This document shows, one piece after another, positions 45,736-56,100 of a stretch of DNA of 64,000 bases. Both the position numbers and the translations under genes were made by a program. Each line of letters opens with the position of its first letter. Position 1 is the first letter of the stretch. The notes beneath the pieces were generated by a model. That model had not been told where the DNA came from, searched no databases, and saw only the letters and a program-made list of their open reading frames with translations. Source of the DNA: Pseudomonas typographi (GTDB lineage: Bacteria > Pseudomonadota > Gammaproteobacteria > Pseudomonadales > Pseudomonadaceae); NCBI RefSeq assembly GCF_014694385.1, contig NZ_JAAOCA010000002.1:210963-274962 (forward strand), read 5' to 3'.

Positions 45736-46882
45736 GTTCGGTGAGCATTTGCCCCGTGCTGGGCGCCACGGGTGGCGCCTTACCCAAGCGCTTGTAAAAG
45801 TCCAGCCAGGCCGCCAGGGCAACCATCAACGCGACCGCCAACAAGGCAGTGGTGTGCTGGGCCATCGGGTGGTCACCGCAAAGCGCATTGCCGATGTCTG
45901 CCAAGGGCGCCAACAGTACGCCCAGGCAAAACACTTCCAGCGAATGCCGCCCCATGCTACACAGCGGTTGGCATAGCCGCTGTTCGACCCAGGGGCCGCG
46001 GGGTAGCAGGCAGGCGCTGCAGTAGGCCAGGGCCAAAAAATGCCCCAGGCGCAGCGGTGAAAGGTTCGTTTTGCCGGGCCCGAATTTCATCAGCGCCATT
46101 TCGTCGCCGGTTAACAGCCCAAACCCCAATGCCGGCCAGCGCCAGTTCAGCGCCATCAGCAAGCACACCGCCAGGTAGCCCAGACACAGCACGAACAACG
46201 GCTGGCGCAGCAATGGCCTTGACTGCGGCTTGGCCGGCTGCCCGCTGTGCCGCGCCGCCAAACCACCGATCACGAACAGCAATTGCCAGGCGAACGGGTT
46301 GAAATACCAGGTGCCACCGCCTTCGTTGGAGAGGTTCCAACCCAGGAACGTCGCCGGCAGGTACAGCGCTAGTGACACCGCCAGGGCCAGTAGCGGCCTG
46401 CGCAACAACAGCGGCAGTAGCGCCGGCAGGCCGAACAGCAGCGCGATGTACAACGGCAACGGGTCCATCAGGTTGGGTTTGAAACGCAACAGCAATTCAT
46501 CGACCAGGGCTTTTTGTGGGTTGTCGACGAAGTACCCAAGGCCCATGTCCTGGACCAGGTCGCGGGTTTCTACGTGCTCGTTGGCGAAGAACATGATGCC
46601 CATTAGCAGCACCAGCAAAAAGATATGCACCACATAGAGTGTCCAGCAGCGGCGCAGAATGCGCGCGCTGGCCACGGTATAACCGTCGCGCTGGGCGATT
46701 TTGCCGTAGGCCAGCACCGCTGAAAAACCCGCCAGGAACACGAACATCTCGGCGGCATCCGCCAAGCCGAAGTTGCGCAGGGTGACCTCCCCCAACGGGT
46801 TGTGGGGTATGTGGTCCCATAAAATGAAAATCAGGGCCAGGCCCCGAAAAAAATCGATCCGCAGGTCTCGTCCGCTGGTCAT
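45719..46882 (-). CDS. OpgC domain-containing acyltransferase-like membrane protein
   Basis: 387 aa with about ten membrane segments. The N-terminal DLRIDFFRGLALIFILWDHIPHNPLGEVTLRNFG is the signature of OpgC, the family that succinylates periplasmic glucans; related acyltransferase-3 proteins modify other glycans. Substrate unknown. It is transcribed toward the fimbria-like cluster (17-bp tail overlap). The 300 bp upstream (46883-47189) hold a strong GC hairpin at 47099-47131 and otherwise nothing I can call. Confidence 0.85.
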   Translation of the reverse strand: MTSGRDLRIDFFRGLALIFILWDHIPHNPLGEVTLRNFGLADAAEMFVFLAGFSAVLAYGKIAQRDGYTVASARILRRCWTLYVVHIFLLVLLMGIMFFANEHVETRDLVQDMGLGYFVDNPQKALVDELLLRFKPNLMDPLPLYIALLFGLPALLPLLLRRPLLALAVSLALYLPATFLGWNLSNEGGGTWYFNPFAWQLLFVIGGLAARHSGQPAKPQSRPLLRQPLFVLCLGYLAVCLLMALNWRWPALGFGLLTGDEMALMKFGPGKTNLSPLRLGHFLALAYCSACLLPRGPWVEQRLCQPLCSMGRHSLEVFCLGVLLAPLADIGNALCGDHPMAQHTTALLAVALMVALAAWLDFYKRLGKAPPVAPSTGQMLTELKAHG

Positions 46883-47098
46883 CGCCGTAGGCCCGTGCAG
46901 GTTGTATTTGCAAGGTAGAGGGGCGCGATAGGCTTTGGGTTCCGCGTCGGGTAGACGTACCGGGTATCGCGCCGGATACCGCGCACCGGTCGCGCTTGCC
47001 AGGCACGTACGGCGGCGGGCGGCAGGTTGGCCCGAAGCCGTAGCGAATGCAAGCCGCCCGTGTTACGAGATGTTTTCTACCTGGGCGAACGAGCGGAG

Positions 47099-47131
47099 GT
47101 GTGGGCCCCGGATAGGAGGCGGGGCCCACAC
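47099..47131. terminator. Strong GC hairpin 3' of the hydroxyproline deaminase gene
   Basis: GTGTGGGCCCC (47099-47109) and GGGGCCCACAC (47121-47131), perfect 11-bp arms and an 11-nt loop. About 60 bp past the deaminase stop on the minus strand. No U-run, so perhaps a transcript-stabilising or Rho-related end rather than a classical terminator. Confidence 0.55.
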
Positions 47132-47189
47132 TGGGCGAGGGCCGTTACGCGTGGGGCGATGCCGGCGGCGGGCGAAAGCCGCCGCCGCT

Positions 47190-48122
47190 TCAGCGGTCTT
47201 CGCCCAGCCCAACGTCGGGCAGGGCGGGGCGGTGTTTCAGCGCATGGGCCACGAGCACCTCCACGTCGGCCAGAGCCTGGCCATGCAAGGCCAGGCGCGG
47301 CGGCCGGGTGGTGGCCGAACCGCGCCCCACCAAGGCCTCGCACAGCTTGATGCACTGCACCAGGTCCGGCCGGGCATCCAGGTGCAACAACGGCATGAAC
47401 CAGCGGTACAAGGCCAGCGCTTCGTCGTAGCGCTGTTGCCGGGCCAGGCGGAACAGGGTTTCACCTTCGCGCGGGAATACGTTCGACATTCCCGACACCC
47501 AACCTTCGGCCCCTACGGCGATGGATTCGACCACCACATCGTCGAGCCCGGCGAACAGCACGAAGCGGTCGCCCACCGTATTGCGCAGGTCGATGAAGCG
47601 GCGGGTGTCGCCGGAAGAGTCCTTGAAGCACACGATCGTGTCGCAATCTTGCAGGCTCACCAGTACGTCGGGGGTCACGTCGTTTTTGTAGATGGGCGGA
47701 TTGTTGTACACCATCACCGGCAGGTCGGTGCTACTGGCCACGGCGCGGAAATGCGCGGCGGTTTCATGGGGCTTGGCCGAATACACCAGGGCCGGCATCA
47801 CCATCACCCCGTCGGCGCCCGCCCGCGCGGCTTCCTTCACAGTGTGCTGGGCGAACGCCGTGGTGAATTCGGCCACCCCGGCGATCACCGGCACACGCCC
47901 GCCCGCGGCATCCTTGGCGGCCTCGATCACGGCAAGCTTTTCGGCCAAGGTCAGCGAGGTGTTTTCGCCCACCGTGCCGCACACCACCAGCCCGGAAACA
48001 CCGTCGGCGACCAGGTTGCTGATCACCCGGTGGGTCGCCTCGATGTTAAGCGAGTAGTCGGCATTGAATTGGGTGCTGACGGCGGGGAATACCCCGCTCC
48101 AGGCGATGGCTTTGCGGCTCAT
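47190..48122 (-). CDS. 1-pyrroline-4-hydroxy-2-carboxylate deaminase (DapA family, LhpC-like)
   Basis: 310 aa. DapA-superfamily barrel: GTVGENTSL at the substrate-binding end (49-57), catalytic Tyr 139 (VYNNPPIY) and Schiff-base Lys 167 (VCFKDSSGD). In hydroxyproline catabolism this enzyme removes water and ammonia from the imine made by D-hydroxyproline dehydrogenase, giving alpha-ketoglutarate semialdehyde. The specific assignment rests on divergence from the epimerase/dehydrogenase operon. By sequence alone it could also be another DapA-like aldolase. Confidence 0.85.
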   Translation of the reverse strand: MSRKAIAWSGVFPAVSTQFNADYSLNIEATHRVISNLVADGVSGLVVCGTVGENTSLTLAEKLAVIEAAKDAAGGRVPVIAGVAEFTTAFAQHTVKEAARAGADGVMVMPALVYSAKPHETAAHFRAVASSTDLPVMVYNNPPIYKNDVTPDVLVSLQDCDTIVCFKDSSGDTRRFIDLRNTVGDRFVLFAGLDDVVVESIAVGAEGWVSGMSNVFPREGETLFRLARQQRYDEALALYRWFMPLLHLDARPDLVQCIKLCEALVGRGSATTRPPRLALHGQALADVEVLVAHALKHRPALPDVGLGEDR

Positions 48123-48203
48123 GGGGTCATCCTCTTAACTGGTGATAGCCATAGGTTGCTGCGCCACGCGCGCCCCGGCTTGAACGTTTTGCACCACTGG
48201 CAG

Positions 48204-48241
48204 GACGAAATCGGCATAGCCTGGACTGTGCCGATTTCGTC
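48204..48241. promoter_or_regulatory. 13+13 bp perfect dyad in the divergent hydroxyproline control region
   Basis: GACGAAATCGGCA (48204-48216) and TGCCGATTTCGTC (48229-48241) with 12 bp between. It lies between the deaminase start (48122) and the epimerase start (48319), 77 bp before the latter, where an activator or repressor of both units would bind. Confidence 0.7.
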
Positions 48242-48318
48242 ACCTACCCTTGCGAAAACCCACAAGCGCGCCGGGCCCATGGCGCGCCACGCTGTACGCC
48301 CTACTGAACGGGGGCCAC

Positions 48319-49251
48319 ATGAGACAGATCCGTATCATCGATTCGCACACCGGCGGTGAACCTACCCGCTTGGTGGTATCCGGCTTTCCCGAGCTGGGCC
48401 CTGGCACCATGGCCGAGCGCTTGCAACGGTTGCGCAGTGAGCATGACCCTTGGCGCAGGGCCTGCGTGCTCGAGCCGCGGGGCAACGACGTGCTGGTGGG
48501 TGCATTGTTGTGTACGCCGCAACAGGCCGACGCCAGCGCGGGGGTTATTTTTTTCAACAACACGGGCTATTTGGGCATGTGCGGCCACGGCACCATTGGC
48601 TTGGTACGCTCGCTGCATCACCTGGGCCGGATAACCCCGGGGGTGCACCTGATCGAAACGCCAGTGGGCCCGGTGCAGGCCACGCTGCACCCAGACCTCA
48701 CCGTGAGTGTGCGTAATGTGCCGGCCTACCGCTACCGCCAGGGGGTGAGCGTAGCGGTGGCGGGGCACGGCAACGTGACCGGCGACATCGCCTGGGGTGG
48801 CAACTGGTTTTTTTTGGTTAACGACCACGGCCAGCGCATTGCCGCGGATAACGTCGAGGCACTGACGGCATTTGCCTGGGCCGTGCGCCAGGGCTTGGAA
48901 GCAGCGGGCATCCGCGGCGCCGAAGGTGGCGTAATCGACCATATCGAGCTGTTCGCCAGCGATGAACAGGCCGATAGCCGCAACTTCGTGCTGTGCCCGG
49001 GCAAAGCCTACGACCGCTCGCCTTGTGGCACCGGCACCAGTGCCAAGCTGGCATGCCTGGCCGCCGACGGCAAGCTTGCGGCCGGCGAGCCGTGGCGCCA
49101 AGCCAGTGTTATTGGCAGCCAGTTTACGGCCAGTTACGCCTGGGAGAGCGAGCAGTTGATCCCGACCTTGCGCGGCAGTGCGTACATCACCGCTGACGCC
49201 ACGTTGTTGATCGACGACGCCGACCCGTTCGCCTGGGGCATTGGGCCGTGA
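48319..49251 (+). CDS. 4-hydroxyproline 2-epimerase
   Basis: 310 aa proline-racemase superfamily. It turns trans-4-hydroxy-L-proline into cis-4-hydroxy-D-proline with two catalytic cysteines, C88 ([12 protein letters not shown]) and C236 ([10 protein letters not shown]). These are the same positions as in P. aeruginosa hydroxyproline epimerase, to my knowledge. ATG 48319 follows a GGGGGCCAC region. The stop overlaps the next gene (GTGA, 49248-49251). Both Cys being present rules out the dehydratase relatives that have Thr in place of the second. Confidence 0.93.
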   Translation: MRQIRIIDSHTGGEPTRLVVSGFPELGPGTMAERLQRLRSEHDPWRRACVLEPRGNDVLVGALLCTPQQADASAGVIFFNNTGYLGMCGHGTIGLVRSLHHLGRITPGVHLIETPVGPVQATLHPDLTVSVRNVPAYRYRQGVSVAVAGHGNVTGDIAWGGNWFFLVNDHGQRIAADNVEALTAFAWAVRQGLEAAGIRGAEGGVIDHIELFASDEQADSRNFVLCPGKAYDRSPCGTGTSAKLACLAADGKLAAGEPWRQASVIGSQFTASYAWESEQLIPTLRGSAYITADATLLIDDADPFAWGIGP

Positions 49252-50351
49252 CCACGCAGGCCATCGTGATCGGCGCCGGTATCGTCGGCGCTGCCTGTGC
49301 CGCCGCCTTGGCCCAGCGCGGCGCCAAGGTGCTGGTGCTCGACGACGGCCGTGGCGGCGCTACCGGTGCCGGGATGGGCCACCTGGTGGCGATGGACGAT
49401 AACCCCGCGGAGTTGGCCTTGACCCATTATTCGTTGGGCCTGTGGCAGGGGCTGCGGGCGCAGTTGCCCGAGCGCTGCGCCTATCGGGGTTGCGGCACCC
49501 TGTGGTTGGCCGCCGACGAACAGGAAATGGCCCTGGCCATGGGTAAGCAGGCGCTATTGGCCGAGCAGGGGGTGGCCAGCGAAGCCCTCGGCACCCAGCG
49601 CCTGGCCCAACTTGAACCCATGCTGCGCGCGGGCCTGGCCGGGGCGTTGAAAGTACCCGGCGACGCCATCGTTTATGCTCCTGCCGCTGCGGCCTGGCTG
49701 TTGCAACAGGCCGCGGGCGTTACCCTGCGCCCGGCCACGGTGCAAGCGGTACAAGGCCGCCAGGTAACCCTGCAGGGCGGCGAACGGCTGGCGGCCGACA
49801 TCGTGGTGCTGGCCAATGGCTTTGGCGCCAAGGCGCTGCTGCCAGCGCTGGCGCTACGGCCGAAAAAGGGCCACCTGTTGATCACCGATCGTTACCCAGG
49901 ACGGGTAAGCCACCAACTGGTGGAGTTGGGGTACGCCGCCAGCGCCCACCACAGCGAGGGCACCTCGGTGGCGTTCAACGTGCAGGCCCGGCCTACCGGG
50001 CAACTGCTGGTCGGCTCGTCGCGCCAGTTCGATACCCTTGAAACGCGCGTGGAGCCGGCGGTGCTGGCGCGCATGTTGGCGCGTGCCGTGGCTTACCTGC
50101 CCGCGCTTGCCGGGCTCAATGCCATCCGCGCCTGGACCGGTTTTCGCGCGGCCACGCCCGATGGCTTGCCTATGTTGGGCGAGCACCCGGAGCAACCGGG
50201 GCTGTGGTTGGCGCTCGGCCATGAGGGCCTGGGGGTGACCACCGCGCCGGGCAGCGCGCAGCTACTGTGCGCGCTGATGTTCGGCAACGCCCCGCTGATC
50301 GACGCTCGGCCTTACGCCCCTGGGCGCTTCGCTGAGGGCCAGGCGGCATGA
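49248..50351 (+). CDS. D-hydroxyproline dehydrogenase, FAD oxidoreductase subunit (DAO type)
   Basis: 367 aa. N-terminal FAD motif [28 protein letters not shown], then a DAO/glycine-oxidase fold ([28 protein letters not shown]-terminal [12 protein letters not shown]). Oxidises cis-4-hydroxy-D-proline to the pyrroline as the beta-like subunit of the LhpBEF-type heterotrimer. GTG start overlaps the epimerase stop, and its own stop overlaps the small ferredoxin-like gene (ATGA). Confidence 0.9.
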   Translation: MTTQAIVIGAGIVGAACAAALAQRGAKVLVLDDGRGGATGAGMGHLVAMDDNPAELALTHYSLGLWQGLRAQLPERCAYRGCGTLWLAADEQEMALAMGKQALLAEQGVASEALGTQRLAQLEPMLRAGLAGALKVPGDAIVYAPAAAAWLLQQAAGVTLRPATVQAVQGRQVTLQGGERLAADIVVLANGFGAKALLPALALRPKKGHLLITDRYPGRVSHQLVELGYAASAHHSEGTSVAFNVQARPTGQLLVGSSRQFDTLETRVEPAVLARMLARAVAYLPALAGLNAIRAWTGFRAATPDGLPMLGEHPEQPGLWLALGHEGLGVTTAPGSAQLLCALMFGNAPLIDARPYAPGRFAEGQAA

Positions 50352-50581
50352 TCATCTACCTCGACCAACACGCCGTCGAAGTGCCCGGCGGCATCACCGT
50401 GGCTGCGGCCTTGGCCTATGCCGGTTCATCGGCCAGCCGCCGTTCCTGCACCGGCCAGCACCGGGCGCCGTTTTGTGGCATGGGGGTGTGCCAAGAGTGC
50501 CGCATGCAGATCGACGGCCAACGCCGCTTGGCCTGCCAAACCCTATGCCGGCCCGGCATGCAGGTGGAGCGCAGCGGATGA
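50348..50581 (+). CDS. D-hydroxyproline dehydrogenase, small (2Fe-2S) subunit
   Basis: 77 aa ferredoxin-like subunit. Cysteine spacing C43-x4-C48-x2-C51-x11-C63 (CGMGVCQEC ... ACQT) is that of a plant-type 2Fe-2S site. It passes electrons between the two flavin subunits. Overlaps both neighbours by 4 bp. Confidence 0.92.
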   Translation: MIIYLDQHAVEVPGGITVAAALAYAGSSASRRSCTGQHRAPFCGMGVCQECRMQIDGQRRLACQTLCRPGMQVERSG

Positions 50582-51846
50582 ACGATTGGGTGGACCATTG
50601 CGACTTGCTGATCGTAGGCGCTGGGCCAGCTGGCCTCAGTGCAGCCCAGGCCGCCGCCGAAGCCGGGGTGGCGGCGGTGGTGCTCGATGATAACCCGCGC
50701 CCCGGCGGCCAAGTGTGGCGCCATGGCCCAGGTTTCGCGCCCCCACGGCCTGCCCGCCCATTGCTGTCAACCTTGGCCCGGCCCCCGCTGAGGTACCTGC
50801 CGGGTACGCGGATCGTCGATGCGCCCGAACCCGGCGTGCTGCTGGTGGAAGACGAACAGCGCGGGTGGTTGCTGCGTTATCGGCAGTTGATTCTGTGTTG
50901 TGGCGCGCGGGAGCTGCTGCTGCCGTTCCCAGGTTGGACACTGCCCGGTGTGACCGGGGTGGGTGCCTTGCAGGCGCTGGTCAAAGGCGGCATGCCCCTG
51001 CGCGGTGAACGCGTGGTGGTCGCCGGCAGCGGGCCACTGTTGTTGGCCAGCGCTGCCACCGCGCGCCAGGCCGGGGCCACCGTGGTGGGCATGTTCGAGC
51101 AGGCACCATTAAGCCAGGTGCGGCGCTTTGCGCTGAACCTCTGGCGCTGGCCGGGCAAGGCGGCCCAGGCCGCAGCTTTGGCCCGCCGGGGTTACCGGCC
51201 AGGGGCTTGGGTGGTCGAGGCGCTGGGTACCGATGCCCTGCAAGCGGTGCGGGTACAGACCAACGGCCGCGTGCGCACCCTGGTGTGTGACCGCCTGGCC
51301 TGCGCCTTCGGCCTGGTGGCGAACACTGAACTGGCGAGCATGCTCGGTTGCCAGCTCAGTGCCGGCACCGTGGCGGTGGGCGCTGGCCAGCGTACCAGTG
51401 TCGAGGGCGTGTACGCCGCTGGCGAATGCACTGGGGTCGGTGGCAATGAACTGGCCCGTGTCGAAGGCCGCATCGCCGGCCTCACCGCCACCGGCCGCCA
51501 TGCCGAGGCGGCGGCACTGGCGGGCCGGCACCGGCGCTGGCAAGCGTTTGCCCGGCAGCTTCAGGCCAGCTTCGAACTGAACCCGGCCATCGCCCAATTG
51601 GCGCGGCCGGACACCTTGTTGTGCCGCTGCGAAGACGTAAGCGTGGCCGAGGTCGCTGGCCACACGGGCTGGGCCCAGGCCAAGCTGCACACTCGCTGTG
51701 GCATGGGCGCTTGCCAGGGGCGGGTGTGCGGCACCGCGGCCCGGGCCCTGTTCGGTTGGGGGCCGGGCAACCCGCGCGCGCCCTTGGTGCCGGCGCGGGT
51801 GGCTACATTGGGGGTATACGGCACGGGAGGCACGGGGGATGACTGA
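50578..51846 (+). CDS. D-hydroxyproline dehydrogenase, FAD/NAD(P)-binding subunit
   Basis: 422 aa. The N-terminal FAD motif DLLIVGAGPAGLSAAQAAAEAG, a second nucleotide fold (RVVVAGSGPLLLASAATARQAG), and a C-terminal BFD-like Fe-S part (TLLCRCEDVSVAEVAGHT ... RCGMGACQGRVCG). Similar to the alpha subunit of octopine/nopaline oxidase-type and LhpBEF enzymes. Coupled to the small subunit (ATGA). It overlaps the regulator gene by 8 bp, so the regulator is the last gene of this operon. Confidence 0.92.
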   Translation: MNDWVDHCDLLIVGAGPAGLSAAQAAAEAGVAAVVLDDNPRPGGQVWRHGPGFAPPRPARPLLSTLARPPLRYLPGTRIVDAPEPGVLLVEDEQRGWLLRYRQLILCCGARELLLPFPGWTLPGVTGVGALQALVKGGMPLRGERVVVAGSGPLLLASAATARQAGATVVGMFEQAPLSQVRRFALNLWRWPGKAAQAAALARRGYRPGAWVVEALGTDALQAVRVQTNGRVRTLVCDRLACAFGLVANTELASMLGCQLSAGTVAVGAGQRTSVEGVYAAGECTGVGGNELARVEGRIAGLTATGRHAEAAALAGRHRRWQAFARQLQASFELNPAIAQLARPDTLLCRCEDVSVAEVAGHTGWAQAKLHTRCGMGACQGRVCGTAARALFGWGPGNPRAPLVPARVATLGVYGTGGTGDD

Positions 51847-52627
51847 GGCAGCATTGCAAGGGGTTTACGCCGGGTTCGCGAGCCACTGCGGCCAGGGGCT
51901 TGAAGGTTTGCTCGCGGCGCTCGCGCCGATTTTGCCATTGCTCGACGCCGTGCCCAATACCGTGTTCTTCATCAAGGATGCCCAGGCCCGGTACTTGGCG
52001 GCCAACCTCACCCTGGCCCAGCGCTGTGGTTTCAAAAGCGTACAGGCGTTGCTGGGAAAAACCAGCGCCCAGGTGTTTCCCGCGCCGTTGGGCGCACGTT
52101 ACACCGCCCAGGACCACCGCGTGCTGCACAGCGCCCTGGTGCTGCAAGGGCAGCTCGAACTGCACCTGTATCGCAGCCGCGAGCCTGGTTGGTGCCTGAC
52201 CCACAAACGGCCCTTGCTCGCCGCCAATGGCGAGGTGCTCGGCATGGCGGGGATTTCCGTGGACCTGCAGGCCACGCGCGACAACCACCCTGCCTACCAG
52301 CGCCTGGCGGCGGTCGACGACTACATCCGCGACCATTACAACCAGCCCATCGCCCTGGAGCGCCTAATGGCCTTGGCAGGGATGTCGGCGGCGCAGTTGG
52401 AGCGCTATTGCAAGCGCATCTTCCACCTCACCCCGCGGCAGATGATCCATAAGGTGCGGTTGGAGCATGCCCACCGCTTGTTACTGACCGCCATGCCTAT
52501 CACCGAGGTGGCCCTGCTGTGCGGCTACACCGACCATAGCGCCTTCAGCCGGCAGTTCAAGGCGCTCACCGGTGTATCGCCCAGCCAGTACCGGGGCGCC
52601 ATGGCGGGGAATGCCGCCGAGGGGTAA
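51839..52627 (+). CDS. AraC-family regulator with N-terminal PAS-like domain
   Basis: 262 aa. Residues ~35-145 form a PAS-like sensor (VPNTVFFIKDAQARYLAANLTLAQRCGF, MAGISVDLQ), and residues ~160-258 are a two-helix-turn-helix AraC domain (LERLMALAGMSAAQLERYCKRIFHLTPRQ; ITEVALLCGYTDHSAFSRQFKALTGVSP). As the last gene of the dehydrogenase operon it is the likely activator of hydroxyproline catabolism (LhpR in P. putida is an AraC-type protein), acting perhaps at 48204-48241. The gap after it (52628-52873) has no gene or clear terminator. Confidence 0.85.
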   Translation: MTEAALQGVYAGFASHCGQGLEGLLAALAPILPLLDAVPNTVFFIKDAQARYLAANLTLAQRCGFKSVQALLGKTSAQVFPAPLGARYTAQDHRVLHSALVLQGQLELHLYRSREPGWCLTHKRPLLAANGEVLGMAGISVDLQATRDNHPAYQRLAAVDDYIRDHYNQPIALERLMALAGMSAAQLERYCKRIFHLTPRQMIHKVRLEHAHRLLLTAMPITEVALLCGYTDHSAFSRQFKALTGVSPSQYRGAMAGNAAEG

Positions 52628-52873
52628 GGGGGGGCGGGTACGGGCGCCGCTAAGCACCCTTGGCGGAAAGCCCCTCGCCAGCAACGCCCATTGTTGTTTA
52701 TTTTCGAGGTACCAACGCCTGGAAATGTCCATGGTGAACGCATGGCGGCGGAACTCCGGACTGCGTAGCGTCTCAATACTTCACATCATTGGCCAGGCGC
52801 GCCGGCCGTGCGAGGCCCGCGCGGTATCGAGCAGGGGCGGCGTTGCTTGGCGCCTACGTGTAAAGGAGGTTCA

Positions 52874-53098
52874 ATGGACAGCTACCATGTGACGCATGCC
52901 GACAATCACTGGGTATTGAAAAAGGCCGGAACAGCCGCGGTGATATTGCAGGCACCCACCAAAGACGCACTGGTCCAGCAACTGCACACGCATTTTGCCA
53001 AGACGCCGGTTTCGGTGAGAATCCATAAGCTTGATGGCACGATCGAGGAGGAGCGTACCTATCCTCGCTCAGCCGACCCGCGCGGTAGCAAGGGCTAA
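52874..53098 (+). CDS. DUF2188 family protein
   Basis: 74 aa. Small basic protein matching DUF2188 (NHWVLKKAGTAAVILQAPTKDALVQQL, VRIHKLDGTIEEERTYPR), a family of short bacterial proteins without known role. A perfect SD (AGGAGG, 52864-52869) precedes the ATG, so it is likely translated well. Tail-to-tail with lhr. Confidence 0.8.
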   Translation: MDSYHVTHADNHWVLKKAGTAAVILQAPTKDALVQQLHTHFAKTPVSVRIHKLDGTIEEERTYPRSADPRGSKG

Positions 53099-53121
53099 AG
53101 CACTAGGCCGTGCTCTGCCGG

Positions 53122-56100
53122 TCAGCTGTCACGTAAGGTGCGTTCACGCAGTTGCGCGGTTTCGTCGGCCCAGAACAGCAGTTTGCCGGCCACCCGTGCG
53201 GACACCGGCACGCCGTCACGGAACACCACACGGTTACCGGCCACGGCGGGCACCTTCTGCCCCGGCAGCAGGGTGCCGACCAAATTGAGCGGGTCTACCG
53301 CGCTCACGCTTACCAGTGTGCCGGCCTCCGGCCGCTGGCGCACTTCACGCAGCAATGCCACGGCTTCGGGCAGGGCGAATTGCTCACCGGCAAGCCCGGC
53401 GACGAAGCGCCCGCCACGCACCTCGCCGCGGGCCTCAAGGCGGTGGAAGGTGCGCAGTAGCTCGCGCCAGGGCGGCAGCCAGTCGCCCTCGCGCTCGAGC
53501 AGGCGCCAGAACACCACCCCATAGCGGCGCAGCAAGGTCTTGGCCACCGCTTCGAGCTGGTCGGCGCGCTCAACCGGCGCCCCGGGCGGGCGCAGCAGGG
53601 ACCAGCGCCCCGCGTCGTCCATGCCGCCGGCAAAGGCACCCCGGCCACGCCGGGGGCTACGCGCCTGGCGGCGGCTGGCCGGGGTGACCAAGGCGCGCAA
53701 CCCGGCAAAACTGTCGGCGCTGACCATGCCGGCGGCCACTAACTCTTGCAAGGCGTTTTCCAGTTCGCTGGGTAACAGCCGTGCTTCGCTTTGCAGTTCG
53801 TCGAAAAACAGCGCCCCTTGGGTGTGCAAGGCATCGGCGACGCGCTGGGCCCGTGGCGACACCTGTGGCGGTTGGGCGGCGGCACTGAGCTGGCGCCAAA
53901 CACTGAGGCGGCTGCGCGGCAGCAGCAACATCGGTGTGCTGCGCAGCGTGTTGGTGGGTGCCTTGCCGCTGGGGTTGGGCCGCAGCCACACGCTGCGGCC
54001 GTTACGGCAGGCGTCATCGAGCCAGTTGAAGCTGTAGCCCTGCAAACGCGGGGCGAGCAGTTCACCCTCCCAACTCGCGGCCGGCGCGCTAAAGCCTTCA
54101 AGTTGCTCCAGCACCTCGCCTAGCGCCTGTTGGCCTTGCAAGCGGGGTTCCAGGTGCTGCCAGGCAAAGCTGAAACGCATGAACTGCTGCAACGACACCG
54201 GCTCGATTTCCCGGCGCAAGCGCTTGACGGTATAACGATGGATGCGCGCCAGCAGGTGGCGCTCGCACCACTGGGTTTCAAAGATGCCAGGCAAGAACTG
54301 CCCCCGCAGCACATAACCCTCGCCTTCCAGCCGGGCCAAGGCCTGTTCCGCCATGGCCGCCGGCAATTGCAGGGGGGCGCTCACCTCGCCCAAGCGCTGC
54401 GGCCCGAAGCCACTTAGCCGGGCGCGTAGTAACTCAACGGCGGCATCGTCGCCCGCCGGTGCGCTGTCGAAGCCAGGCAAGGGTGCCAAAGCCGGAGCCA
54501 TCAACGCCTGCGGGTAGAGCGTGCGCAGCAACGGCAGGCGCTCTATGGCAAACCACAGGCCGTGGCCTGGCGCCACTTGTAGGCGGCTGGCCCGGCCGGC
54601 CTTGGCCAATGCCGCCAGCCAGCCCGGCCAGCATTGCTGGCGTTCAGCCTCGGCCTGGGTGACTGCCCCCAGCATCATCAGCGCTTCATGCATTTCGTCG
54701 GGGTTGTTCGGCTGCGGCCAGGCTTCTTCGGCCACCGCGCTGATGGCCGCGGCGTCCAGCGCACCCAGGTCGTCGGCCGCCGCCGGGTCGCTCCAGCGCC
54801 GCGCCAGCACCGCCTGGGTGCGCCGTTCTTCCAGCGGCGCATCGTCCAAAAAGGCATAGGGCCGTGCGTTGAGAATCGCCGCCGCCAGTGGCGAAGGCGC
54901 CGGCAGGTCGCGGCAAATCAACCGCAGTTCACCGCGTTCCATGCGCCGCAGCAAGGCTAGCCAAGCCTCGGCGTCCAGTGCTTCGTGCAAGCAGTCATCC
55001 AGGGTTTGCGCCACCAGCGGGTGGTCGGGAATGTCGCGCTCGCCCACGATGTTCTCCAGGCAGGCGATCTGGTCGGGGAACACCTGGGCGATCAAATCTT
55101 CGCTTTTCATCCGCTGCAACTGCGGCGCCACCTTGCGCCCGCCGGTGTAGCGCGGCAAGGCCAGCGCGGTCGAGGCGTTCCAGCGCCAGCGCACGCCGAA
55201 CAGCGGGGCATCGAGCACCGCCTGGATAAGCACGTGTTCGGCGCTGTTGGCGTTAAGGTAACGCCAAACCTCTTCTAGGGCGAAGCTGTGGCTGGTAGAC
55301 AACGAGAGCACGATGGCGTCTTCACTGGCGGCCGCTTGCAGTTCGAAATTGAACGTGCGGCAAAAGCGCTTGCGCAAGGCCAGGCCCCAGGCGCGGTTCA
55401 CCCGGCTGCCGAAGGGGGTGTGAATCACCAGCTGGGTTGCGCCGGACTCATCGAAAAACCGTTCCATGATCAGCGTACCCTGCGATGGCAAGGCGCCCAG
55501 CGCCTGGTGGGTGCGGCCCAGGTAATCGGCCAATTGCTCGGCGCTGGCGGCATCCAACCCCAGTTCATCGCGCAGCCAGGTGCACGCCCGCTCCAATTGC
55601 CCGGGGTGGGCGGCCAGCAGGCTGTCCAGTTGGGCTTGCAGGCGCGCCACCGAAGCGCTCAGTTCGTCGCTGCGCCCCGGGGCCTCGCCGAGCCAGAATG
55701 GGATGTTCGGTGCCATGCCGTGGGCGTCTTCGACCCGTACCCGGCCGCTTTCCACACGCAGGATGCGATAGGCGATATTGCCCAGTTGGAATACATCACC
55801 GGCGATGCTCTCCACGGCGAAGTCTTCATTGACGGTGCCGATGTTCAAGCCCTGCGGTTCGAGCACTACGCTGTAATCGGCGTTGTCCGGGATGGTGCCG
55901 CCGCTGGTGACGGCCGTCAGTTGGCTGCCGCGCCGGCCGCGCAGGGTGCCGGCCACCGCGTCGCGGTGCAGGTAGGCGCCGCGTACACCCAGGCGGCCGG
56001 CATAGCCTTCGGCCAAGGTGCGCAGCAAGCCCTGGTAGCTGTCGAAGGCCAGCTCGCGGTAGGGCATGGCCTGGCGCAAAGTGTCGAACAACGCCTGCTC

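Noticed and set aside
46935..48359. 474-codon open frame on the plus strand
   Set aside because: Antisense to the DapA-family deaminase, whose active-site motifs are intact; His/Gly-rich shadow composition.
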